DNA of 64,000 bases, taken from the NCBI GenBank assembly GCA_036924835.1, contig JBAGRR010000001.1, positions 3,859,001 through 3,923,000 of the forward strand. The letters are read 5' to 3'. Below the pieces are notes generated by a model. It saw nothing but the letters and a program-made list of their open reading frames with translations. It was not told the origin of the DNA and searched no databases. The translations under genes were made by a program, and so were the position numbers. Positions 41,956-49,908 of this stretch are shown here, one piece after another; the first letter of the stretch is position 1, and every line of letters begins with the position of its first letter. This stretch comes from Nitrobacteraceae bacterium AZCC 1564 (GTDB lineage: Bacteria; Pseudomonadota; Alphaproteobacteria; Rhizobiales; Xanthobacteraceae).

Positions 41956-44043
41956 ATGGACAGCCGTATCATGGACGTTCTGAAGGATCACGTGCTCGAA
42001 CTCGGGCCAACGCCTTCACCAGGGCCGTACAGACACTTCAAGCTCACCCGCGACAGCGATGGCATTGCGTGGCTGTTGTTCGACCGCGAGGGCGCGAGTG
42101 CCAACACGCTTTCTGCGGATGTATTGGAAGAGCTCAGCCAGATTGTTGCATCGCTCGAAAGCGAGCGCCCAGCCGGACTGGTCGTTCGTTCTGCAAAGCC
42201 ATCGGGCTTCATCGCGGGTGCCGATGTCAATGAATTCCGTGATGCGGCCGATCCAGGTCAGGTGGAGACTGAAATCGGCAAGGCGCATGCGGTCATCGAT
42301 CGATTCGAAGCGCTGAAGATTCCAAGCGTGGCCGTCATCCATGGCTTTTGTCTCGGTGGTGGATTGGAAGTGGCGCTTGCCTGCAACGCGCGCATCGCGA
42401 TCGACAATGCGCGGTTTGGCTTTCCCGAAGTGATGCTGGGCCTGCACCCTGGCCTCGGCGGCACGGCGCGTTGCACGCATCTGATCAGCCCGATCGAGGC
42501 GATGACCTTGATGCTGACCGGGAAGACCATCGACGCCCGCCGCGCGAAAGCGCTGGGGCTGGTCGAAGCTGTAACGCAGGAGCGGCATGTCCGCGGCGCG
42601 GTGAAAGACGCGATCTTCGGCCGGCTCCGGCCGCGCAGGCAGAGCCTGCCTGGAAAGATCGTGAACTTTGGTCCTGTGCGAGAAGTGCTTGCCAACCGAA
42701 TGCGGAACGAAGCAGCCAAGACCGCACCGAAGGAGCATTATCCAGCGCCTTATGCGCTGATCGATCTATGGGAACAGCACGGTGGTGATCGCAAGGCGAT
42801 GCTGGCGGCGGAGAAGACCTCTTTCGCCAACCTCATGGTCACCCCGACCGCGCAGAATCTGATTCGTGTGTTTTTCCTGCGCGAGCAGATGAAGAAGCTG
42901 GCCGATGGCACGAACACCGTGAATCATGTGCATGTGATCGGTGCGGGTGCCATGGGCGGTGATATCGCGGCGTGGTGCGCGAACCGCGGATTGGGCGTGA
43001 CGCTCGCCGATATGAAACCGGAGCCGATTGCGGGCGCAATGAAGCGCGCCGCGGATTTGTTCGCCAAGATCATCCGCAAGAAGACCGAGGTGCGTGATGC
43101 GCTCGATCGTCTGATCCCCGATATGACAGGAGAGGGAGCACGTAACGCGGATCTCATCATCGAAGCTGTCCCAGAGAAACTCGACCTCAAACAGAAGGTT
43201 TATGCGGGGCTCGAGCAAGTGATGAAGCCCGGCACCATTCTTGCGACGAACACGTCGAGCATTCCGTTGCAGGATCTGCGCTCGACGCTGAAGTCGCCGG
43301 AGCGATTGCTGGGCCTGCATTTCTTCAATCCGGTGTCGCGGTTGCAACTTGTCGAAGTTGTAAGTCACGACACCGTCGACCCGCAGGCACTGGCGACGGC
43401 GCTACGGTTTGTCGGCGCCATCGACCGCCTGCCGCTGCCGGTGAAGAGTTCGCCAGGCTTTCTCGTCAATCGCGCGCTGACGCCGTACATGCTGGAAGCG
43501 ATGGTGATGCTCGATGAAAAGATCGACAAGGCCGTTATCGATGCAGCCGCGGAAAAGTTCGGCATGCCGATGGGACCTATCGAACTTGCGGATCAGGTCG
43601 GCCTCGACATCTGTCTCGCGGTCGGCGACATGCTGCGCTCGAAGTTTGGCGAGGCCGCATTGCCGCCGGCACCGGACTGGCTGCGCGACAAGGTGAAGAA
43701 CGGAGAACTCGGCCGCAAGACCGGAAAGGGCTTCTATGACTGGAAGGACGGCAAGGCCGTCAAGATGCCGTCGCAGATTGCTCCGACCGACGAGATGATT
43801 GATCGTCTTGTGTTGCCCATGTCGAATGTGTGCGTTGCCTGCCTGCGCGAAGGCATTGTGGACAACGCCGATCTCGTCGACGGCGCGATGATCTTCGGTA
43901 CAGGCTATGCGCCCTTCCGCGGCGGACCGTTGAATTATGCCCGCACGCGCGGGCCGGCTAACATAGTCGCAGTATTGGAGACGCTGGAGACGAAATTCGG
44001 TAGCCGCTTCAAGCCCGATGCGGGATGGGATAGCTTCACTTAA
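41956..44043 (+). CDS. fadJ: Fatty acid oxidation multifunctional enzyme (enoyl-CoA hydratase / 3-hydroxyacyl-CoA dehydrogenase)
   Basis: A 695-aa two-part enzyme. The N-terminal crotonase domain (about 20-290) has the oxyanion region SGFIAGADVNEF, HGFCLGGGLEVALAC and the catalytic Glu in FGFPEVMLGLHPGLGG. A linker leads to the NAD-binding dehydrogenase domain beginning VHVIGAGAMGGDIAAWCA, with the HCDH signature region LHFFNPVSRLQLVEVV and FLVNRALTPYMLEA. It performs the hydration and dehydrogenation steps of beta-oxidation, with FadE and thiolase encoded in the same operon. Confidence 0.93.
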   Translation: MDSRIMDVLKDHVLELGPTPSPGPYRHFKLTRDSDGIAWLLFDREGASANTLSADVLEELSQIVASLESERPAGLVVRSAKPSGFIAGADVNEFRDAADPGQVETEIGKAHAVIDRFEALKIPSVAVIHGFCLGGGLEVALACNARIAIDNARFGFPEVMLGLHPGLGGTARCTHLISPIEAMTLMLTGKTIDARRAKALGLVEAVTQERHVRGAVKDAIFGRLRPRRQSLPGKIVNFGPVREVLANRMRNEAAKTAPKEHYPAPYALIDLWEQHGGDRKAMLAAEKTSFANLMVTPTAQNLIRVFFLREQMKKLADGTNTVNHVHVIGAGAMGGDIAAWCANRGLGVTLADMKPEPIAGAMKRAADLFAKIIRKKTEVRDALDRLIPDMTGEGARNADLIIEAVPEKLDLKQKVYAGLEQVMKPGTILATNTSSIPLQDLRSTLKSPERLLGLHFFNPVSRLQLVEVVSHDTVDPQALATALRFVGAIDRLPLPVKSSPGFLVNRALTPYMLEAMVMLDEKIDKAVIDAAAEKFGMPMGPIELADQVGLDICLAVGDMLRSKFGEAALPPAPDWLRDKVKNGELGRKTGKGFYDWKDGKAVKMPSQIAPTDEMIDRLVLPMSNVCVACLREGIVDNADLVDGAMIFGTGYAPFRGGPLNYARTRGPANIVAVLETLETKFGSRFKPDAGWDSFT

Positions 44044-44060
44044 GTCTAAGGAATCTGTTT

Positions 44061-44489
44061 ATGGCAGAGACGTCCGTCCATGCTGCTCCGGCGCCGACCG
44101 AACCGCAGGGTGAGCTCTCCATTCGCACGCTCGCCATGCCGGCGGATACCAACCAGAACGGAGATATTTTCGGCGGCTGGCTTTTGAGCCAGATGGATCT
44201 CGCGGGCAGCATCTACGCCTACAAGACCACGCAGAGCCGCACTGTTACGGTTGCAATCGAAGCTATGACATTTCGCAAGCCGGTTTATGTCGGCGATGTG
44301 GTGTCCGTCTATGCCACGACGGTGCGCATCGGCCGCACGTCGATCACGGTGCATCTCGAAGCGTGGGTGCAGCGGCGCAGCGAAGCTAAGCTGATTCTGG
44401 TGACCGACGGCAACTACACTTACGTGTCCGTGAACGATCACGGCAAGCCGCAAGTGATTGCGCAAGAGTCATTGCGCACGATGGTCTAG
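44061..44489 (+). CDS. Acyl-CoA thioesterase, YciA-like hotdog fold
   Basis: A 142-aa hotdog thioesterase. The motif ADTNQNGDIFGGWLLSQMDLA and MTFRKPVYVGDVVSVYA are typical of the YciA/acyl-CoA hydrolase group. It hydrolyses acyl-CoA to free acid and CoA and may relieve CoA trapping during beta-oxidation. It lies 17 bp after fadJ and closes the fad operon. Its TAG stop (GTC-TAG) is the first CTAG of hairpin composite C1. Confidence 0.9.
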   Translation: MAETSVHAAPAPTEPQGELSIRTLAMPADTNQNGDIFGGWLLSQMDLAGSIYAYKTTQSRTVTVAIEAMTFRKPVYVGDVVSVYATTVRIGRTSITVHLEAWVQRRSEAKLILVTDGNYTYVSVNDHGKPQVIAQESLRTMV

Positions 44490-44649
44490 TGTGCGTTTCA
44501 GAAGTCCGCATCATTCGTGCGGCGAGTCTGGAATGCGGACTTCTGAACCAAAGCCACACTAGATTAATAACTTGCTAGTGTCCTTCGATTCCGAAGTTCG
44601 CAAACGAAGGTGCAGCGGAATGATGCGAACTTCGGAATCGGGATACTAG
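44486..44649. repeat. CTAG hairpin composite C1
   Basis: 164 bp made of two hairpins. Hairpin 1 (44486-44562) starts CTAGTGTG and ends CCACACTAG, with stem core TTCAGAAGTCCGCAT. Hairpin 2 (44575-44649) starts CTAGTGTCC and has stem core GATTCCGAAGTTCGC. They are joined by the AT-rich linker ATTAATAACTTG (12 nt). In each hairpin the arm next to the linker has a few extra bases beside the foot. The first CTAG contains the thioesterase stop codon. The right end reads GGATACTAG, one base off the usual GGACACTAG. Confidence 0.85.
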
Positions 44650-45005
44650 GACTCTGATTCGATCGGAACTGATTCGTTTACTCATCTTAACGATGATGAC
44701 GTTTGTGCGAATTTTGAGGCGATAACTCCGTTGCGGCATCATGCCTCGCTCATGCCCTGTTAAAGCCGTGGCCCGGTTATAAAACTGTCGCGCGAAGCGC
44801 CTACAGGTGCGGCGCGTTGCACAGTGTCATGGCACTATTCGCTTACGTTCGAGTCATTTCGGGCGATAGAGGCCGAAAAAATGTTGGCCTGCAACGTGCA
44901 TATGGTTGTGTGAAAGCGTCCGGAGAAAAGAAAGATCTGAACTGAAACCTTTTCGACTCTTCGGCGTTAGTGCGAACCAAGAGGCGGGCACGGAAGTCAA
45001 AAAGC
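44650..45005. other. Intergenic region between C1 and a small conserved gene
   Basis: This 356-bp stretch has no gene I can support. It probably contains the promoter for the 64-aa gene at 45006. GGAAC at about 44667 could be part of an alphaproteobacterial EcfG-type stress promoter, but the matching -10 (CGTT) is not at the required distance, so I do not call it. Confidence 0.45.
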
Positions 45006-45200
45006 ATGTCAGACACCTACATTATCGAAGTCAGCTCGGAAGCCGCAGGCATCGTCGTTCGTGACAAATCCGGTTTCCGGTTCTTCGCAGCCACCCATCG
45101 GTTCAATCCCCTCGACGGTAAACTTTTCAAGAACGCGCGCGAAGCCGAACGTGCTGCGACGCAATGTCTAGCCGGGCGCGTGGAGCCACAACCGGCCTAG
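45006..45200 (+). CDS. Small conserved hypothetical protein (64 aa)
   Basis: A 64-aa polypeptide beginning MSDTYIIEVSSEAAGIVVRD and continuing FRFFAATHRFNPLDGKLFKN; compact, soluble and moderately charged, resembling small proteins common in Bradyrhizobium relatives. ATG 45006 is used, as the frame from 44970 begins with an Arg/Lys run unlike a protein start. Function unknown. Its stop (GCC-TAG) forms the first CTAG of composite C2. Confidence 0.65.
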   Translation: MSDTYIIEVSSEAAGIVVRDKSGFRFFAATHRFNPLDGKLFKNAREAERAATQCLAGRVEPQPA

Positions 45201-45351
45201 TGTGGTGGTTCAGAAGTTGGCTTTATTCTTCCCGCGAGTCCTTCCAGCGAATTTCTGAACCTGAACCACACGAGAACCATAAACTTACGAGTGTCCTCTC
45301 GAATCCAAAGTTCGCTACACGATGAGGCGGACTTTGGATTCGGGACACTAA
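45197..45351. repeat. CTAG hairpin composite C2
   Basis: 155 bp. Hairpin 1 (45197-45274) begins CTAGTGTGG and ends in a mutated foot CACACGAG. Hairpin 2 (45288-45351) starts CGAGTGTCC, has stem core GAATCCAAAGT(T/C)CGC and ends GGGACACTAA. The linker is AACCATAAACTTA (13 nt). Three of the four feet carry single mutations from CTAG, so this copy is older or decayed, yet the arm asymmetry (longer arms facing the linker) is kept. The intact CTAG holds the stop of the 64-aa gene. Confidence 0.8.
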
Positions 45352-45405
45352 CGACCTACAACCGTATACGAAGCGCAGCGGAACTGTGTGCGCTGATGAC
45401 GTGAA

Positions 45406-45432
45406 AAAGGGCTGGGATAGCTCCCAGCCTTT
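45406..45432 (-). terminator. Intrinsic terminator for the old yellow enzyme gene
   Basis: Stem AAAGGCTGGGA / TCCCAGCCTTT with one bulged G. On the reverse strand it runs into CCCTTTTTC, a good T-run. It is 32 bp past the reverse-strand stop at 45464. Confidence 0.7.
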
Positions 45433-45463
45433 GTTGTTCTTGGAAGTCTTGTTTCTCGCTCGA

Positions 45464-46540
45464 TTACGCCATTGCGGGATAATCGGTGTAGCCCTTTGCA
45501 TCGCCGCCATAGAACGTCGCCTTGTCGAAGTCGTTGAGCGATGCGCCAAGCTTAAGGCGTTCGACGAGGTCCGGATTCGAAATGTAATTTCTCCCGAACG
45601 CGATCAGGTCGGCCTTGTTGGTATCCAGCACCTGATTGGCAAGCTTGAAGTCGTAGCCGTTGTTGGCGATATACGCACCGCCGAAGCGCTTGCGTAGGCT
45701 TTCATAGTCGAACGGGATATTGCCGCGCGGGCCGCCGGTTGCGCCTTCAATAACGTGAATATAGACCAGCTTGAGGTCGTTAAGGCCATCGACGATGTAG
45801 TTGAAGAGGGGCTGCGGATTGCTGTCCGCCAGATCGTTCGCTGGCGTAACCGGCGAGATACGAATGCCGGTGCGATCAGCGCCTGCGACCTCTGCGACGG
45901 CTTTGGAAACTTCAAGCATCAGCTTGGCGCGATTTTCAATCGGCCCACCATAAGCATCAGTACGCTTGTTTGCGCCGTCGCGTGCGAATTGATCGAGCAG
46001 ATAGCCGTTGGCGGCGTGGACCTCGACGCCGTCAAAGCCGGCTTCCAATGCATTTGCCGTCGCGCGCTTGTAGTCATCGATCAGGCCGGGGATTTCGTTT
46101 AACTCCAGAGCGCGCGGTTCCGATACATCGGCAAATGCGCCGCCGACGAATGTTTTGGTATTGGCGCGCACAGCGGAAGGTGCAACGGGCGCACCGTTGT
46201 TGGGCTGCAATGACGTGTGTGAAATGCGGCCAACATGCCATAGCTGGATGAAAATACGTCCGCCCCGCTCATGGACGCCGTCCGTCACTTTGCGCCAGCC
46301 CGCAATCTGCTCCTTCGTATAAATGCCAGGCGTGTCCTGATAGCCTTGGCCTTGCTGGGAGATCTGGCTTCCTTCGCTGATCAGCAATCCGGCGGATGCG
46401 CGTTGCCCGTAATATTCTGCAGCGAGTGGGCCGGGCACAAAGCCGGCAGCGGCGCGATTGCGCGTCAGTGGTGCCATGACAGCGCGATTTTTAAGCGTAA
46501 TCGGGCCGAGTTTGTAGGCGTCGAAAAGTTTGGAAGTCAT
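45464..46540 (-). CDS. nemA: Alkene reductase, old yellow enzyme family (NemA-like)
   Basis: A 358-aa FMN-dependent ene-reductase. Conserved parts: LFDAYKLGPITLKNRAVMAPLTRNRA, YYGQRASAGLLISEGSQIS, WHVGRISH, EVHAANGYLLDQF and IAFGRNYISNPDLVERLK. The family reduces activated alkenes, nitro esters and nitroaromatics with NAD(P)H. ATG 46540 (MTSKLFDAYKLG) is preferred; ATGs 5 and 9 codons upstream are in frame but less typical. It is a stand-alone gene with its own terminator. Confidence 0.92.
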   Translation of the reverse strand: MTSKLFDAYKLGPITLKNRAVMAPLTRNRAAAGFVPGPLAAEYYGQRASAGLLISEGSQISQQGQGYQDTPGIYTKEQIAGWRKVTDGVHERGGRIFIQLWHVGRISHTSLQPNNGAPVAPSAVRANTKTFVGGAFADVSEPRALELNEIPGLIDDYKRATANALEAGFDGVEVHAANGYLLDQFARDGANKRTDAYGGPIENRAKLMLEVSKAVAEVAGADRTGIRISPVTPANDLADSNPQPLFNYIVDGLNDLKLVYIHVIEGATGGPRGNIPFDYESLRKRFGGAYIANNGYDFKLANQVLDTNKADLIAFGRNYISNPDLVERLKLGASLNDFDKATFYGGDAKGYTDYPAMA

Positions 46541-46662
46541 TTTGGGTGATCCCATGTCCGGACTCAATGCAAATGCATCTATTTAACGGCGCGAAATGAT
46601 TCAAGCTTGCGCCCGCACAAAATTTGCGCGGGCGCGGGTTATAGCGTCGATGCAAGCGAAGC

Positions 46663-47166
46663 TTATGAAATCCCTAGGAAATCGCGCTTTCCGAGTTCGA
46701 CGCCATTGTGGCGCAGGATGTCATAGGCGGTCACGCAATGGAAAAAGAAGTTCGGCAAAGCGGCGTGGTTGAGAAATTGCTGCCCCGTCACCGTCACCGT
46801 TTTGTCTTGCCCGATGGGATAGGTGATCTCGCGGGCCTCTCCACCCTGATACTTCTCCGCGGGCAACGCCTTGATGTTGCCGATGACTTTGGCGATGCGC
46901 GCCTGTAATTCTTCGAAGGTCGTTTCGTTGTCGGCCATCACCGGCAACTCGGTCTGCGTGAAGCGCGCGCATGCCTTGCCTGAGAAATCACAGGCCAACT
47001 GGATCTGCTTCACGAGCGGATACATTGTTGGACTGAGCCGCGCATTCAACAGCACTGCGGGATCGATGTTCTTGTCCTTGGCATGGGCTTCTGCCTTGGC
47101 AAGAATCTTGGAGAGGGCGGTGAGCGTGTGAATGAATAGCGGCGCAGAGCCATCGTAGAACGACAT
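46663..47166 (-). CDS. DUF1993 domain protein
   Basis: A 167-aa helical protein with the DUF1993 pattern: FIHTLTALSKILAKAEAHAK, LSPTMYPLVKQIQLACDFSG, TFEELQARIAKVI, and the late FFFHCVTAYDILRHNGVELG. The family is related to DinB-like four-helix bundles; its biochemical role is unknown. AAGGAGA precedes the ATG. It is separated from the lytic transglycosylase gene by the double hairpin array C3-C4. Confidence 0.88.
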   Translation of the reverse strand: MSFYDGSAPLFIHTLTALSKILAKAEAHAKDKNIDPAVLLNARLSPTMYPLVKQIQLACDFSGKACARFTQTELPVMADNETTFEELQARIAKVIGNIKALPAEKYQGGEAREITYPIGQDKTVTVTGQQFLNHAALPNFFFHCVTAYDILRHNGVELGKRDFLGIS

Positions 47167-47248
47167 AAGGAGACCTTTCCGGGTAAGATCGTGGGGCGGT
47201 TGCTCTCAATCCAAATCCTGATCGTGTCAAGGCACGCTTATGTGACGA

Positions 47249-47413
47249 CTAGTGTCCCGATTCCGAAGTTCGCATCATTCCGCTGCACCTTCGTTTGCGA
47301 ACTTCGGAATCGAAGGACACTAGCAAGTTATTGTTCCAGTGTGGCTTTGGTTCAGAAGTCCGCATTCCGGACTCGCTGCACAAATGATGCGGACTTCAGA
47401 ACCGCCACACTAG
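47249..47413. repeat. CTAG hairpin composite C3 (first half of a nested array)
   Basis: 165 bp. Hairpin 1 (47249-47323) is CTAGTGTCC type with 15-bp stem core ATTCCGAAGTTCGC; hairpin 2 (47336-47413) is TGTGG type with core GTTCAGAAGTCCGCAT. Linker CAAGTTATTGTT (12 nt). The foot at 47336 is CCAG, one base from CTAG. The order of types is reversed compared with C1. Loops of the two hairpins (ATCATTCCGCTGCAC and, inverted, ATCATTTGTGCAGCG) are recognisably related. It shares its last CTAG (47410-47413) with C4. Confidence 0.85.
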
Positions 47414-47576
47414 TGCGGTGGATCTGACGTTCGTATCAGTATTAACCGCTGGTCAATCATACGAACGTCAGATCCAAAACCGCACTAGATTCATATTTTT
47501 GCTAGTGTCCTTAGGTTCTGACATTCGTAAACGAACTAGCCGCAAGCTGATACGAATGTCAGAACCGGGACACTAG
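47410..47576. repeat. CTAG hairpin composite C4 (second half of the array)
   Basis: 167 bp. Hairpin 1 (47410-47488) starts CTAGTGCGG, core GGATCTGACGTTCGTAT; hairpin 2 (47502-47576) starts CTAGTGTCC, core GTTCTGACATTCGT. Linker ATTCATATTTTTG (13 nt). The stems differ from those of C3 but resemble each other. The final CTAG (47573-47576) contains, on the reverse strand, the TAG stop of the lytic transglycosylase gene. Confidence 0.85.
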
Positions 47577-48814
47577 CGCGGTGCACCACGCATCCGCGCC
47601 AGCAATTCTGCTGTCGGCCACGAATCAGCGGGCAGGCCGTATTTGGCTTGTATGGTTTTGACGGCTATACGGCTTTGCTGCCCAAGCACGCCGTCGATCT
47701 TGCCGACATTATATCCAGCGCGGACGAGCAATTGCTGCAGTTCGCGAATCTCATTGAATGGCAACTGGGCGACGGGTGTTGTCGGTTTGCGCATGAGCGC
47801 TGCGCCCGCGATGCGCGTGGCGAGATAGGCGGCTGTCGTCGCATAGGTCAGCGAATTATTCCATTCGGTATAAGCAGCGAAGTTCGCGTAGGCGAGAAAT
47901 GCCGGTCCGGTGCGGCCCATCGGCAGCAGAACCGATGCGGGAAGGTTGTCGTTCGGCAACGGCCGGCCATCTGCGTAAGTCACGCCCCATGCCGCCCATT
48001 TCGAGCGCGGATGCTTGATGGTGAGATCGGCCTGATCCCACGGCAGATTTGCCGGCACGCGGATCTCCTGCAGCCATGGCTCGCCGCGCCGCCATTTCAA
48101 TGCGGTCGCGATGTAGTTCGCCGTCGACCCGATCACATCCGGGGCGCTGCGCAGCATGTTGCGGTGACCATCGCCATCATAGTCAACAGCGTAGTTGTAA
48201 TAGTGCGAGGGAAGAAATTGCGTCTGTCCCAGTTCGCCAGCCCATGAGCCGATCATCTCGTTTGGCGTTAGGTCGCCGCGATCGATGATCTTCAGAGCCG
48301 CAATCGTTTCATCGTGAAACATCTGCGCGCGGCGGCAGTCGTAAGCGAGCGAAACAAGCGAACGCAATGTCGGCAGCTTGCCCATGTTGGCGCCGAAATC
48401 GCTCTCCAGTCCCCAGAACGCGGCGATCACTGCGGGCGGCACGCCATATTCCTTTTCGGCGCGCGCAAAGGCTTGCGCATGGGTCTGAATCTTGGCGCGA
48501 CCTTGTTGCATCCGGTAATCAGCCGCCATGCGCCCGGCAAATTCAGTGAAGACCTGGCCGAACACGCGCTGGCCGCGATCGCGATTGACGATGCCCTGAT
48601 CGTACACCAGGCCGGGAGAAGCGGCGGCGATCGCACGCTGCGAAATGCCTGCGGCGGCGGCGTCCTGCTTCAGTTGTGCGAGAAACTGGGCGAAGCTCTG
48701 CCCGCCGTGACATGCCGCGCCGCTCTGGGCGGATGCGGGGGAGGCATTGAAGAGGCTAGATGATGTTATGAATATAAGCGCCAGAAAACCATAGAAACGC
48801 TTCAGAAAATGCAT
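47573..48814 (-). CDS. Lytic murein transglycosylase (MltB type) with peptidoglycan-binding domain
   Basis: A 413-aa exported protein. The signal peptide MHFLKRFYGFLALIFITSSS leads to an ASPASA cleavage region. The MltB/slt catalytic domain has the Glu in GVPPAVIAAFWGLESDFGAN, then SWAGELGQTQFLPSHYYNYA and DGDGHRNM. The C-terminal 60 residues are a PG_binding_1 domain (LPFNEIRELQQLLVRAGYNVGKIDGVLGQQ). It cleaves peptidoglycan glycan strands in the periplasm. ATG 48814 fits the leader. Its stop CGC-TAG is the end of composite C4. Confidence 0.92.
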   Translation of the reverse strand: MHFLKRFYGFLALIFITSSSLFNASPASAQSGAACHGGQSFAQFLAQLKQDAAAAGISQRAIAAASPGLVYDQGIVNRDRGQRVFGQVFTEFAGRMAADYRMQQGRAKIQTHAQAFARAEKEYGVPPAVIAAFWGLESDFGANMGKLPTLRSLVSLAYDCRRAQMFHDETIAALKIIDRGDLTPNEMIGSWAGELGQTQFLPSHYYNYAVDYDGDGHRNMLRSAPDVIGSTANYIATALKWRRGEPWLQEIRVPANLPWDQADLTIKHPRSKWAAWGVTYADGRPLPNDNLPASVLLPMGRTGPAFLAYANFAAYTEWNNSLTYATTAAYLATRIAGAALMRKPTTPVAQLPFNEIRELQQLLVRAGYNVGKIDGVLGQQSRIAVKTIQAKYGLPADSWPTAELLARMRGAPR

Positions 48815-48977
48815 GGGGGCTCGCTCAAATTCACAATTGCAACAACCGCAGAATTGTCTCGTAAAGCTATCATCTGGTGATTTCATCTTGAGTCAAGTTA
48901 GCATGGAACAGCATCACCGAATCAGTTGATGCAGGTTGATGGCCTTACTTCGTTTATTCGACCGTTTATGGGATCTT

Positions 48978-49907
48978 ATGACTATTCCAGACTATCAAAC
49001 ACTCATGCTGCCTCTATTGAAGAGAGCTGCAAAAGGCGAGATTAGTGTTCCTGATATACGAGAGGATATTGCTGACGAATTTAGTCTCAATTCTGAAGAA
49101 CGGGAATTACTGCTGAAGAGTGGGACGCGTGTAATCGATAACCGACTTCACTGGGCTAAGATATATCTCAGCAAGGCGGGATTGATTGTAACGCCCACAC
49201 GAGGGCGATTTATCGCTACTTCAGAGGGCAAATCTCTCTTGAATAGGAATCCGGCGCGGATCGATAATGGGGCACTTACTCAATATCCATCCTTTCTTGA
49301 ATTTGTGCGAGGGCGCGCTGGATCAAGCCTTGGCGGTAATGATAATTCGAGTGAAGGAGCTGGGGTTGCTCAAGTAAACTCTACTCCCGAAGAGCAGATT
49401 GATTCCGCAGTAAATGCGCTTCAAGCGACGCTTCGGAGCGATCTTTTGCAAAAAATTCTGAAAAATAGTCCGTCGTTCTTTGAAAAGCTAATCGTCGATT
49501 TGCTTGTAGCTATGGGATATGGCGGAAGTATTCAGGACGCAGCAACGGAGTTGTTGGGGCGAGCTGGCGACGGTGGCGTGGATGGTGTCATCAACGAGGA
49601 TCGATTGGGACTCGATAGGATTTACGTTCAAGCGAAGCGGTACACCGATGGCGTGGTGGGACGTCCAGAGGTCCAAGCCTTTGTTGGAAGTCTCGTAGGG
49701 CTTGGTGCATCCAAGGGCGTTTTTGTAACGACGTCTCGCTTCTCTCAACAGGCGAGTGATTTTGTTAAGAATCTCAGCCAACGAATTATACTCATCGATG
49801 GGCAGCGTCTCGCGGACCTCATGATTGAGTATAATGTCGGAGTTAGAGTCAGTCGATCGATTGAATTTAAGCGCGTCGATGAGGACTTCTTCTCAGACGA
49901 TGAGTAA
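48978..49907 (+). CDS. mrr: Mrr-like restriction endonuclease
   Basis: A 309-aa type IV restriction enzyme homologue (E. coli Mrr is 304 aa). The N-terminal winged-helix Mrr_N domain begins MTIPDYQTLMLPLLKRAAKG. The C-terminal Mrr_cat domain has FEKLIVDLLVAMGYGGS, the nuclease pattern AGDGGVDG..DRIYVQAKRY (Asp and QAK variant of PD-(D/E)xK) and RSPF-like VGSLVGLGASKGVFVTTSRF. It would cut modified DNA. Base composition is visibly more AT-rich than neighbours, with rare codons, which suggests acquisition. No methylase is adjacent. An upstream start at 48939 would add 13 residues. Confidence 0.9.
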   Translation: MTIPDYQTLMLPLLKRAAKGEISVPDIREDIADEFSLNSEERELLLKSGTRVIDNRLHWAKIYLSKAGLIVTPTRGRFIATSEGKSLLNRNPARIDNGALTQYPSFLEFVRGRAGSSLGGNDNSSEGAGVAQVNSTPEEQIDSAVNALQATLRSDLLQKILKNSPSFFEKLIVDLLVAMGYGGSIQDAATELLGRAGDGGVDGVINEDRLGLDRIYVQAKRYTDGVVGRPEVQAFVGSLVGLGASKGVFVTTSRFSQQASDFVKNLSQRIILIDGQRLADLMIEYNVGVRVSRSIEFKRVDEDFFSDDE

Positions 49908-49908
49908 C

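Noticed and set aside
47249..47576. CRISPR-like or simple tandem repeat array
   Set aside because: The repeated units are hairpins of different sequence without constant repeats and unique spacers; the AT linkers are not spacers of CRISPR length.
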